Shown here one piece after another: positions 34,830 to 46,682 of a DNA stretch of 64,000 nucleotides. Source of the stretch: Paramyrothecium sp. XJ0827 (taxonomy: Eukaryota > Ascomycota > Sordariomycetes > Hypocreales > Stachybotryaceae); NCBI GenBank assembly GCA_020881915.1, contig JAJFPB010000002.1, positions 5,343,001-5,407,000 of the forward strand, given 5' to 3'. The position numbers and the translations under genes are program-made. The notes beneath the pieces were generated by a model. It saw only the letters and a program-made list of their open reading frames with translations. It was not told where the DNA came from and made no database searches. Numbering within the stretch: position 1 is the stretch's first letter; each line of letters opens with the position of its first letter.

Positions 34830-37484
34830 TTATAACTCCAGTAAAGAAAGCTCATTGCTCATTGACTCATCCTCCCCTGTCCCATTCAGACCATTCGACC
34901 CCGATCCTTCATCGTCTAGTTTTGCTGAGGAGCAAATAGTGCGCATAATGTTCTCAATCGTCGCCACGGTGAGCCGACACTTTTTCTTCCGGCACCAAGA
35001 CACCGACATATTGAGAATGTTCTTGATCTCTCTTCCATTGACCCGCCAACGCGCCAACTGTTCGATGTCGCTCGCTGTCAAACCACCCACGTCTTCTGGC
35101 AGTCGCTCGTCGAAATTTGCCCATACACGGATCCGCAGCGGCCGTGTCAGAGCCGGAAACCTTATATGTATCTGCGCACGAGAGATGACTGCCGGGTCGA
35201 TGCTTCGGCCTAGGTTGGTCGTGAGGAAGATTATCCCTGTTCAGAATTTAGTAAGACCCCAGGAAACAGTAAAAACTATAAGAATTACCTTTAAAGTACT
35301 CGGCTTGTCGTAGAAAAGCTATCATGTGATCAGTGGCTTTAGTTGGCTGGCACCAGGGATCAAATACAAGGATTTACCTAGCAACTGGCTTCTATCGGCT
35401 CCCACTTCCTGGGTTTGAAAGAGGAAATCGGGTTCTGGTATTATGTTAGAACCGACAGCTTCGGCAATCATCAAAGTTCAATGCAAGAACAAATGGCCAC
35501 ACTGACCATCGAAGAGTACGATTCCACCCCATTCTGTGGCGTCCTTCAGGAACTGGCCGAGACTGGCATCATAGCCTTGCATAATCTGTAACATATCTTG
35601 TTGAATATAAGCAGGGTCTGCCCTCAAGAGTGGACATGCAAGATGTTCAGCAACTGTAGATGTCAGTGATGTCATCGATAGGGTGATGATGGTGTTTTCG
35701 TACGGGACTCAGCCATCAATGTTTTGCCGGTACCTGGGGGCCCGCTGAGGAGGATAAGGAGGCATTCGCCTAGGAGCATCTGCTATCAGCGGTTCAAATT
35801 TCGAGACCAAGAATGTTTCCCTTTCTCTCACCTTTGCCCCGGATTAGATCAGCGTTGTGGCTAGTACCATCTTTGTGGCTCTCGACTAGAGTTTTGATGA
35901 TATCCTTTTTTGCTGGATCGAGTACAACTTTCTCGAAAACAGTCTCGTCGGCTTCAACAGGGTACAAGTGCTCGACATAGAATGTGTCTTAGTGACAAGT
36001 TAGCAACTGGCACGCCTCATGGATTTGCGTTGCCCGTCATACCCCATGTCCGCCTATCGAGGGAAAAGCCAGCAACGTAGCGATTCATGATGAGAAGATT
36101 GTTCTCATCTTGCAAAACGACTTTACGGTTTTGCTCGATCTGGGAGATCTTTGGTCTTCTTTTGTCCTCACGCCCTTGAGTCGTCAGTTTGTGACTGATT
36201 GTGTCCGGCCAGAGGTGAATTTGAGCTCACAGTTAGACTTTGTTTTCGTGGAATCGCCTCCTTTGACCTCCATGCTACGGGCCCTCGCTTTGGTGCGAAC
36301 CCTCAACCGCGGGCTCGGTGGCATCCGTGCCTCGGGTTCCAAGAATTCTTCATTATTCTCGACGTCTTCCTCTGCCTCTTTCTCCTGTTCAAGATCGTCG
36401 ATGGCTATCTTCTGATACCCCGGCAGCGGGGTAACATTCCAAAAGCTCCTCCTTAGACAGTATAGGTGCGGATCAACTATGACTCTTCGCTCCTCCTAGG
36501 AGATGTAACAGTTAAATTAAGTGTATCGAGGTCAATTGACCGTGTACTTACATGCTCTGTGCGCCAAGTGCTGTTTTGCTGATCGGGTTTACTATGGCCT
36601 GGTCTGTAGGTCATGTATCTGATGGTTTGCAGATCGAGAGCCTTTTTACCCCTTTCAAGCAGACGGCTCCGAATTTCTGGGTTTTTCGAAAGGTTGATAT
36701 ACGAAAGACCTGGAATTGCATGCTCGTAGACAGTCCCTTCAAAGGACAATATATCGAGTGCGTGTACCATTGTTCCATAGCGATACCCATCAAAAAAGAC
36801 CATTTCGTAAGAAAGCCAGAGTGAAGTCTCGAATTGAACATGGCGTTTTACCCGAATAGCCAGGGGCATGTCTGTATAAAACTGTGTTCCGAAGACCGTG
36901 CCGGGTGCAAACAAAGTCCACAGGAGTGGGAATGTGATTTTCTGTTCCGCGTCCAAAGTCTCCAGTTCGTCCAGAGTGCTACTGAACACTTCCTCGATTA
37001 TGGAGCAAAGGATCTCGCAGTGGTTGCGCGTGATCTCATCGTCCGCCGTGTGAGATACATGAGCAATATGGTCCAAAGCGAAGAATAGACCGTGATGAGG
37101 CTCAACTGACTCAGCATAATTGGCGTCCGTGTAGATGATGCCGTTCAACTCGAGTTTCTGCTTCAGCGCATCGCGCAGATATGGGCTTTGTAGGATGATT
37201 TTGTGGATGTAGAACTCTTCTCGTCTCGTGCCCGTAACGCGGCGCTTGAAGACCTGCACAGCAGCACTCTCTTGCTTGACCTTTTTGGCCTGGGGCAGCG
37301 TTGGGGGCGCGTGTTCCACCCATTTGGGGTCCGTTTCATCAAAATCGGGCGCTTCAAAGAAAGTCTGAATGTTGCTTGTTCGACCAACATGGTCAGAACT
37401 CTCTCTCTTCTTCCGCGACCGCGTGAAAAATTGATGCCGAGACTCGTCCTCCGTCCTTGATCGGCCTATTTCCACAGTTTTCAT
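34830..37484 (-). CDS. AAA+ ATPase with large fungal N-terminal domain
   Basis: Nine exons: 37484-36552, 36495-36231, 36174-36043, 35987-35832, 35769-35704, 35653-35507, 35434-35378, 35318-35289, 35236-34830; 730 residues, all in phase. Residues 1 to about 440 form the N-terminal region found on many filamentous-fungal AAA ATPases (DUF7025-like; LALDHI-type and TFPLLWTLFAPGTVF segments). Walker A GPPGTGKT is at 505-512, Walker B is IVLFDE with D566-E567, sensor I is LTTN, and the arginine-finger region RSIDPAVISR follows. A 10-codon exon (35318-35289) encodes FLRQAEYFK. No signal or membrane segment is seen. This family is abundant in filamentous ascomycetes but functionally unassigned. It is divergent from the NLR gene, starting 480 bases from it. 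Confidence 0.9.
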
Positions 37485-37964
37485 AGTGTGAAGGTGACAA
37501 CTGAGGCTGCGTTCTCATCACAGTTGGCTGTGGCAATCTCCACATTCAGGTCATCTTTCAGGTTGGAATTGGTAACATTTATCCAATCGCTTTACCTATA
37601 CGGTGTAATTGCATGTCGTTTACATCCGAAGGATTTCTACACAGCCTTGTATGGAACAGGTAGCTTTGCAAGAGAAGGATAGCATGTATTTATCCCCTAG
37701 ACAGTCGAGGCTCTCAGCTGTGGCGCAGCGCCCTTGTGACGATCCTTCATCACCTTGCACCCTTCAGGTGAGACAAGGCTGCAACAGTACATGCTCCTGG
37801 CTGCGCACACAAAAGGAGTGAAGGAATTACAAGCCCTGGGTTACGCTCCTTCAATCACTTAATTAACTCGACGGATGTTCTGCAAGCACTTTAGGAGGGG
37901 CGATTTCGCAGGATTGTAAGGACACACGTTGACGCTTGCGGAATGACCGACTCTAAGCATAATC
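37485..37964. promoter_or_regulatory. Shared divergent promoter region, AAA ATPase / NLR
   Basis: 480 bases between two head-to-head start codons, with no open frame of interest, so promoters for both must be here or overlap. No specific element was identified. Confidence 0.55.
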
Positions 37965-40900
37965 ATGGTTAATCCAGCTTCCTCCATTCCCGTCAATTAT
38001 GCCAGCCTGGTCCGTCGTGAGGGAATCAGTGTTCTCTATGACCCCGCTGACTGCAAGCTCGAGTAAGTGTGCACCGACTCTACATTTGCACTCGTGTCGA
38101 TCTGATTGCTGAAACTTGCAGCCTGGTCATCGTTCATGGACTCAATGGCTCCCCCTATCGCACTTTTTGCGACTCTTCAACGGGCTTCTATTGGCCGGAG
38201 CACATTTCCAAGACGCTGCCGTTTGCACGTGTAATGGTCTTTGGCTATATGGCTGATCTTGCTACGGGCTCCTCTAATATCCTTGGGCCTTCTCAACATG
38301 GAGAAAGCTTGCTCTTGCACTTGAAGAACAATCGCGTGGGTGCCAATGTACGTTGTTCTTTTCACTGATTGCGCCAACTCGCCCATGCTGGTGCCATCGT
38401 GTTAACGCGTCCAAAATGGCAGCAGCAAAAACGACCAATAGTCTTTCTGGGCCACAGCATGGGCGGCATAGTCATCAAGCAGGTGAGGACAACTTCTATA
38501 CTCATGTTCCCCATCACCCTTTGCTTATCAAAGTGATTCTACAGGCGCTCGTCAGCAGCTCTTTGCATCCATCAGGCGACCACATCCGACAGTCCACAAA
38601 GCTAATAGTCTTTCTCGGCACGCCGCATCGGGGGAGCCACTTGCTTGACAAGTCTTTTTCGAAGGCATATTTGTCCATGATGAAGCTTGCTAGCAAGGAA
38701 ATCCCAAAGAACGTGAAGACCGTTTTACAACCTAGAGGAGACGAATCCTTCGTTGTTAACACCGACTTTATGCGCGTCAAAGGAAATATAGCAATTGTAA
38801 ACTTCTATGAACAGCTTCCTACCAATCGCATACAGGACCTGGTACGTCGTCCTGAGCGACACCCTTTTCATTAACAATTTCGTCGAGCTTTGCCAGTTGA
38901 CTCTCTCAATTGCAGGTTGTGGACAAAGACTCTGCAGTGTTCGACTCTGAGCATTCCGAAAATATCCCACTGGCTCGGGACCATCATCACCTCGTTCGCT
39001 TCGCGAGTGCCAATGATGATGCCTACCATACCATTTCTCAAACGCTTAAACGCAAAGTTGCCAATCTTCTCGAGGAAGTTGCCAAATCTACTAATAATGG
39101 CAAGTCAAGCCACCGTCTTTCGCCGTAATCGATGTCTGTGAATGTCATAGTCACTAATAGACCCTTTGTGAGGTATAGGCTACTCACAGCAAATGATGAA
39201 AGGTAAGTTCATAATTGATCATTGATTAAACCTAGCAACTGAGCCTTGTCTTTATTAGCGTGTTTGCGAAGCCTTGGTGACTCTCAACCGACGTCTAGCT
39301 TGGCAATGGCTAAAGAGGTTCACCACAAGACACTTACGTGGCTTCGTGACTCCGATAGTGAGCTTTCTCGGTGGTTGGACACTGGATCAGGTCTATTTGC
39401 CGTCACTGGGAAACCTGGAAGTGGCAAGTCATGCCTTATGAGCGAGGTGGCTAATCAAGTTAGGAAGAGGTACCGACACCATTTCGCCGTAACTATCCAG
39501 CATGCTTTCAGCGTCAGGGGCACCCCTCATGATTATTCATTCGAGCACTTTCTCCGTATTGCTATCCGGAAACTTCTCCGCCAACTTCCTTTAGCTTTCG
39601 ACGCTGTATTAGACGAATGGCTGGGGGTTGCGTCTAATGCAGGCTTTAATGAGGTCCAGCTGTATGAGTCTGATGACGTTGGCCTAATCAACTGGCCTAT
39701 GGCAAGTCTCAAAAAGATGCTGCATGCTATCGTTACACAAATTGCACGACATTCTCGCATTTGCTTCATCATCGATGCTTTAGACGAATGTGACGATATG
39801 AACAGCGGAAACGGAGACATCTTCAGTTTTCTGCAGGTTCTGAGTTCGCCTCATTCTTATACTTCCGGCGGAGGCGGAGTTTCTGTGTGTTTCTCGTGCC
39901 GTGATCTGCCAAGCACTGTCGATCAGAATGTTTCAGGGGGTTTCAGAATGGAGCACTGCAACGAACATGACATATCGGCGTACATCAACGATTCTTGGAC
40001 CGCTCTGAGTTCCCTAGTCGGTCCTAGTAGCGAGATGAAAGACCTAAAGAGGGAATTAATCCACAGAGCGGACGGGATCTTTCTATGGGCACATCTCGCT
40101 CTCGAACGCCTCCAGACGGCGCTGGACGACGGGTCCACGATCCCCGAGCTACGAGAGATTATTGACGACATACCCGACGAGCTTGGCGGTCTCTTTTCTC
40201 TGCTAATAAGTCGAATAAATGGCGCCTATGCCAAAGAGGCTAGCACGATGCTGGCAATCGCGTTGTGCGCACAACGTCCTCTGACCGTTCAAGAATTTCG
40301 CTATGCAATGATCCTCGTAGCCTCGCCAGCCGCAAGATCGCATAGAGATCTCGAAGGGTTGCGAAACATGGTCAAGGATGACATTGTGATGAAAAGGAGA
40401 ATCCAGAGCCGATGCGGGGGCTTACTAGAAGTCAAAACCGTGGATATAGCAGGCTTTGATGACCCAGCTAAGAGTGGCGGAAGTCTTATAGTTCAGTTCA
40501 TGCATCAGTCTGTCCGAGATTACCTTCTGGCAAATTTGGAGACAGACGGATCGATCTCGGCCGAGTTTCATGGACTCGTCCAGAAGGGCCATGCTGCTCT
40601 TTCCAAGTGCTGCATCCGATATCTGGCGCTTCATGAGGTGCAGGAAGCAGCCCGGCTTGTGCGAGAGGAAACAAACATGGATACTGGGTTGAATACTTCG
40701 ACCTTTCCTTTCCTTAATTACGCAGCGAACTGTTGCTTTCGTCACTTTCAACAGGCAGAGAAGCAGGGAGTTCCTCAGACTGAAGTAATAGACGAACACT
40801 TTGGACATGACGAGGATGCATTCCGAAATTATGTTGCTCTTTACAACATTGCGCATTCTGGCGACAAATACATGCCAGGTACCACTCTCCTACAAGTGGC

Positions 40901-42533
40901 GACCGAAAACAACCTGGCGAAATACCTTGATCTTCTGCTTTCCCGCGATGCCTCCGAGATTAATCAGCAGCTAGAGAATGGCCAGACTTGCGTTCAACTA
41001 GCTGTTTGGAAAGCGCATGTTGAATCTCTTGACAGTCTTTTGAAGCAAGGAGCAGACCCAAACCTTATCCTCGTCACTAAGAGTTCATGCTTATTCAAGT
41101 CAACAGACGAGATTTACAAGTATCAGCCACCATTGGTCATGGCTTGCCGGAAAGGCGACCCACAGATGGTTCAGGTGCTACTTGACAATGGCGCTCGGCC
41201 AATAGACTGCAACATCACTCAGAACGGCATGCTCCTGAACCAAGCCTTGGTTTCGGCAGCTTATTCTGGGAAGAGCGAGATTGTCAAGCTCTTGCTTGAA
41301 TCGGATCCTCAAACCTTTTCTCACCCCGAAATCCGCTTCGGTGCTATTTTCGGGTTGACAGATGCGAACGACGAGGTTATGTCAGATGAGTCCCGCTACT
41401 ATCGACAGAACTACAGCCAGCGGTTGGACGAGAACTTGCAGGCTACAAAGAGGATCTCGCACCTGATTTTTAGCGACATTGACATATCCGAGCTCGACTT
41501 TGAGTCTAATTCCGCAAGCTACTTCTGGTATTTGACGGGTTGTCGGTACGAGCTTCTCCAGAGGTTCCTAGAGCTTGACTCTGATCTCTCGGGCGCTGGA
41601 AGTGACGGTTTGCTGTTTATTCATGCCGCGTGCCTCCAAGGCAATGTGGCTTCCGTACAGCTCCTCATTCGCCACCGAGCAGACCCCAGCGTGACTTATG
41701 GGCCTTGGGCCGCGTCATGTCTGCACTTGGCTATTGGCAACGAGACGCCTGCTGTGCTAGAATACTTATTGAAGCTTGGCTTGCCTGTTAATGCCATTGA
41801 TTGTTTTGGCAACACTGCACTCCATGATGCCGCGCTGGTCAAGTCTGATGAGTTCATTCAAACTCTGTTATACCATCGCGCCGACCGTAGCGCACTCAAT
41901 CTGCACGGCCAACTTCCTTTTCATCAAGCCATTGGCAATCGACGACTCAGAGATCCTGTTGGCATCTTGAAAACTCTCATGGCAAGCCCTTCAGACGTGC
42001 GGCTTCCTGACTCACATGGTGTCACGCCTTTGCATACGGCATCTCGCTATGGCGTACTGCCTACCGTACAATGGCTTCTCAACGAGGGGGCAGACATCTC
42101 GTGCATCGACGAATATGGTCGCACAGTGTTGCACATGGCGGCCTCATCAAGCAGCCCCGACTCTACTGATGTTCTGGCTTGCTTACTCGAGACGAATATT
42201 TCCGGTCTGGATATCAATGCTCGCGATAGTGCTGATATGACTGCTCTCCACCACGTCTTCTGGCAGTATGATTCCTCACCACGAGAGCGTCACCGCACGC
42301 TTGATCCGGCCGTTGCCGTGGCTAATGCCAGGTTCCTCGTGCAGAGTGGTGCAGATCTCACTGCGCAGGATAATGCCGGCAATACGCCATTGCATCTAGC
42401 GGCATGGAAGGGCATTATTGAGGCAGTAAGATTGTTCTTGCGCTACGGGGCTGATCCTAAGGTTTGTGACGTCAACGGCTTACGACCACTCGACGTAGCT
42501 GAGATGGAAGGTGTTCGAGAACTCCTAGAATAA
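37965..42533 (+). CDS. NLR-type STAND protein: alpha/beta hydrolase, NACHT, ankyrin repeats
   Basis: 1387 residues in seven exons: 37965-38062, 38122-38347, 38423-38482, 38545-38841, 38916-39099, 39179-39202, 39259-42533. Residues 1-250 form a lipase-like alpha/beta hydrolase (IVHGLNGSPYRTF; nucleophile elbow FLGHSMGG with Ser120; VFLGTPHRGS; candidate His in DHHHLVRF). The NACHT domain follows, with P-loop GKPGSGKS at 347-354 and Walker B FIIDALDEC around 466. A winged-helix-like region leads to ankyrin repeats from about 837 to the end (for example NTALHDAAL, GVTPLHTASRYG, GNTPLHLAAWKG). This is the architecture of fungal NOD-like receptors used in non-self recognition, where the N-terminal hydrolase is the effector. 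Intron 5 (39100-39178) is best read as GC-AG and is followed by a 24-base exon. The third-exon acceptor could be three bases later. All active-site residues look intact. Confidence 0.93.
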
Positions 42534-42734
42534 AGAGAGCTGTGCAGTGAAACCTTGGACAAATTTGAACTGTCATGCTCACTTGAATAGTGCCTCTCCA
42601 GCATCATGCAAAACCAATTTCTTTTGGTCAACTACACGTAATTCCTATACTGCTACTGCATACAAGCGACACAAAAGGGCAAGAGACCAAAAAGAAACGA
42701 TGACCCAGTTCGTGATCATCTGAGTGCAATGATA
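42534..42734. other. Convergent spacer before tRNA-Glu
   Basis: Short 3' flank of the NLR gene; nothing seen. Confidence 0.6.
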
Positions 42735-42806
42735 CTCCGGTACTGGGAATCGAACCCAGGGCTGCTCGGTGAGAGCGAGCGATGTTAGCCACTACACCAT
42801 ACCGGA
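42735..42806 (-). tRNA. tRNA-Glu (anticodon CTC)
   Basis: The 72-base minus-strand sequence folds as a tRNA. The acceptor stem TCCGGTA pairs with TACCGGA, with discriminator G. The anticodon stem GCTCG/CGAGC encloses the loop CTCTCAC, giving anticodon CTC. The T arm carries GGTTCGATTCC and box A-like TGGTGTAGTGGC is present. No intron and no encoded CCA. Confidence 0.95.
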
Positions 42807-44102
42807 CTAGCTTGTTTTGATGCCTCCATCGTGAAGAAATCAAGGCTAGACTCCTTGGTGTTGCGGTTTAGGCATCCTGGCGCCGATTCAGCCTAGGACC
42901 AATCTGGCACTAATCCCGTGGTCTCATGGACTAAGCTCCTCTATATCCGTACCTCCGGACTCCCTAGTAGTTCTCAGACTCGGTGTCCTGCCTTTTCGGT
43001 TGCTAGTCTAAGGCACCTTGATGAACAAACAGCCTAGACTATCTGCTCTGCTGCGTTAGGGCAGGATACAGAAAAGTCCACTGCCGATCATTTCGTAGCT
43101 ATACGGGCGTTCTCACTCAGATAGTCGTTCGAGACTCATACAGAAACTAAGAGCTAGAAATGACGGGATTTCTAGATCGTGGTATTGACTCCAATGAAAC
43201 ATTCCTCCATCGCCTTCCCGCAAAGAGTGCATCTTCTTAGCAGGCTTAAAAAGCACAGGAAGGGGCTTTCCTGTTCGCGTCGCATGTCTATCCTGAACGT
43301 GTCGACCCTCGAGGAAGTTGCCGTGTTCGAATAAAAGTGGCGTAAAGCAAACATGCGCACAGGTGCAGGCCGAGTCCTAACTCCGGGTCACCAGTCAATT
43401 AGGTTCATATTCAACCATTGAAACGGCAGCGGTTTTGCGCTTACACAAGCAAGATGCAGGGGGTCACGACGAATACAACGGTCTCAAACGTGGCGCTAGC
43501 GGCAGTTGAAGGCAAGTTCCGCTCCGCCCTCGACCGTTTCCACGGCTCCCGAGGCTGCCGGAAGCGACCATCCTCTTTCAGTGCCCCTGACTTCTGAAGC
43601 TGTTCCTAAGTCGGTTAAGCCATCGGACATGCGATGGGATGTGGGAGGCCTTAACCCGTGGTTCTCCTAGTGTTCGAGCCCAACGGTGGATGCAACTATT
43701 TCTAATCAAGCCCAACTGTCAAAACGGCCAAGGCCAGGGGCGATCCCCAGATGGTCTCGATGGTTCGCTTGCCAAGGGAAAGCCCCTGCGGAGATTGCGT
43801 CGACGTTTGGTGCCGCCCGCAACCATGCCATTTTACGTGTCCTTGGGGTCGATTGTGACGCAGATTGCGGGCGCAAGCCTGCTCTCGCTTCCCACGTTTC
43901 ATTGCGATTGACCAGCACATGGATCTAAGCCTTGTGAGGGGGGTGCCCCTTGCAGGAAAAGTAAAAGCTTATTCTATAGCGTCTAGACTATGCGATTGTT
44001 ATAAGCCCCGGAATGCCACTTGCTCCATATCTTCACGTTCGGCACCGCTAATTATCCCTCAACACCTCTCGGAAGGCTACGGCCTCAAAGCACTCCTTTG
44101 CC
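42807..44102. other. Intergenic region between tRNA-Glu and MFS transporter
   Basis: About 1.3 kb. Open frames occur on both strands between 43640 and 43930, but they overlap each other and show no domain. I looked for LTR-like remnants near the tRNA and saw none that could be supported. Confidence 0.5.
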
Positions 44103-45818
44103 ATGAATCCTCCGACTAACTCAAGCTCACCTCTCGAGGATGATCTTCACGCTGCTGGCAGCGTTTTCTATGTCTCGTCAAACGGCAAGGTCATCAAGTT
44201 GCCTATCCCAAGTAACTCGCCCCGCGACCCGCTCAGATGGAGTTTGACCAAGAGGCTGTTGGCCTTCTTTGCATTGGAATTCTATTCAATTGTTGCCTCC
44301 TTCGAACTGCTATTGCCTGGTGTAATCGCCTGCCCCGTTCAACTAGAATTTGGTCAAGGGGTAAGTCAAGCCTTGTATGGTACAGAACACAGCGCGATAC
44401 TGACTAGAGAGCAGCCTTCGGGTCCTGTGAATACCAATTGTCTCTCGACAATCATGAACGTGTGCACGGGTTTTGGCTACTTCATTGCAATACCTCTTTC
44501 CACCGCGATCGGCCGACGACCAGTGTTCTTTAGTGCTGCCAGCCTCACAGCTTTATCCACCCTATGGGCTGGGCTATGCGGAAGCTTTGCTCAGTTAAAG
44601 GTGGCCCTTGCTTTCCAGGCTCTCGCAGCTGGTGCCGCAGTTACAATGGTAATTATTAAATTTCGACACATCCCTTGTAAGCCTATCAACTAATACTCCT
44701 TGCTGTAGTGTATACTGATGGTTATTGACGGCACCTTCATTCACGAGCGGCCAAACGCACTTTCTTTATACTGGAGTCTCGGGTCCGTGTTTGTGAAGCT
44801 CGTATTTGTTGTGCTGCCATTCACCACTGATCTTACGACCGAGTGGCGTTCGATCTACTACATCTGGGTCGCGCCCTGTGTTGCAGCTCTCATCCTTATT
44901 CTTTTCTTATTACCCGAGACATACTTTCTCCGACCACCTGTCGCTTTTGATGGTCGCGTTTTGGTCCAAACTAGCTCTGAGAAGGTCCTCGTGTACGAGG
45001 AGGAAGAATTGGCTGGTCCGGTCCATATTGAGTCAACATCCCGCGACGTGAGCTTTAGACCCGCCAGTCGCCTTGGTGTGACCAGAGCTCACGGCACGAA
45101 GTGGAAGGCCTTGGGGTGGACATACATGCAAATGCTTTACTGCATCGCCAACCCCCTAACCTTCTGGGTCGCTCTGCTCACTGGCGTGAACTTGAGCGGT
45201 GTACTTCTTTTGAGCCTGACGGAATTCAATGTTCTCGTCAAGAAATGGGGACAGAACCCGGAGACCGTCAGTTTGCTTCTTGGGGTCACCGGTATCATTG
45301 GCTCCTTGTTGGCATTCCCTGCGACAGGGCCTTTAATGTCCTGGTTTACTCGATACCACTCGATGTACAAAGGCGGTGTCCGTCAAGCAGAAGTCTATCT
45401 TTTTTCATTTTCTATTCCCGTCATCTCAGGTTTCCTGAGCGTCCTCATCAACGGCTTGGCTATCCACAAGTCTTGGGCGCCAGGATGGCTTTACTTCGTG
45501 TCCGGTCTCAGTCTATTCAGCTATATCAGTGGCAATGTGGCTTTCACTCTTTGGATCACTGAAGCGTTCCCTCGCTGGGCCGCTGCCGCTTTGGGTGTGC
45601 AGATGTTCGTCGGCAACCTCGTCAGCTTCGGTATTGGTAACGGGATCATGGGCTGGTTGGAGACGCATAACATAATGGGCATCACTGTACTCATTAGTGT
45701 GTTGCTCTTGGCGCTCGGTTTTTTCGCTGTGCCTGCAGCTATATGGGGGAAGGACGTGCGACAACAGATACACGGGCGCTTCAGTGACTCTGAGAGAGGA
45801 GCTTTGCGGCCACAATGA
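44103..45818 (+). CDS. MFS transporter
   Basis: Major facilitator superfamily protein, 534 residues. Exons 44103-44360, 44412-44648 and 44709-45818. An N-terminal cytosolic tail contains NSPRDPLRW, the NPxxW-type motif of the drug:H+ antiporter and related fungal MFS groups. The loop 2-3 motif is present as PLSTAIGRRPVFF, and a PETYFL motif follows helix 6. About 12 helices are visible (for example ALILILFLLPETY, TGIIGSLLAFPATG, FGIGNGIMGWLE). The first intron is 51 bases, in frame whether removed or not; GTAAGT and a branch-like ACTGACT argue for removal, and the acceptor could be 44411 or 44414. The second intron is 44649-44708. Substrate unknown; no partner cluster. Confidence 0.9.
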
Positions 45819-46682
45819 GCTCCCTGCGGGACTGCCATGTTCTTTCATAAGGCAATCATAATCATGCTGTTTGTGTCGCGACTCAAGCTCTCGACTCAAC
45901 AGTCAGCAAAAAAAGAAAAAAAAGACAGAAAAAGAAGGGAAACAAAACAAAAAAGAGGAAACAAGTAGAAACAAGAAGAAAAGGGGTAGAAAGCAACATT
46001 TAAGTGCCATATTCAATGAGGTGCCACATTCAATGACTCAGCTTTAGACTGTACAGTTCAACCCTCACAATGCCTCCGAGGCGCATTTGCTCCATTCTAA
46101 CATCTTAATTAATCACAAGCGAAAAGGACCGACTGGTTTGACAAGACCTGCCAGTACATATGGCGTTATTTTCTGCTCGTGCCGCAAATGGCAACGGTGG
46201 ATGGACGTGTCCGAACCCTCTTGAGCGGCATACGTATTCATATATTGCGTTTCGTAGAGCCCCATCACGGGAGCCACATGCTGTTACGTCATAGATAGAT
46301 AGACTTTGTTGGCTATGGATAGAAGATTTGCCAGATTAAACAGTAGGAATCATTGTCCGCCGATATTTCGGTACTTGATCAGCGGATCCGTTGTCCTGCT
46401 CAGCGGAACGAGATGGTCCGTCCAACACCTGGCCCCTACCAGTCCCACTCACGTGGCTCGTGGAAAATCAAACATGAACCGGAATTTTAAAAAACACGGA
46501 TTGGCAAGCCGGAGCCACAACTGGAAATGATCGTTGGACATCCTTGCCACAATGTCTATATGCGGCTGGATCCCGCCGTATAAGATGGACGAACTCCGCG
46601 AAATATAGGATTGACCGCACAAGAAAGAAGCGGAAATACTAACAGATCTGTCGTGTCTTCATTTCAGCCGCAATATATCAAT
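45819..46682. other. Intergenic region with a purine-rich tract
   Basis: About 860 bases between the MFS gene and the LPMO gene. Bases 45900-45990 are almost pure A/G on the plus strand (A-runs broken by G), a polypurine tract just after the MFS stop. The rest holds no gene and probably includes the LPMO promoter. Confidence 0.6.

Noticed and set aside
43639..43928. Open frames on both strands near the tRNA, considered as a transposon remnant
   Set aside because: No transposase, integrase or LTR signature could be seen.
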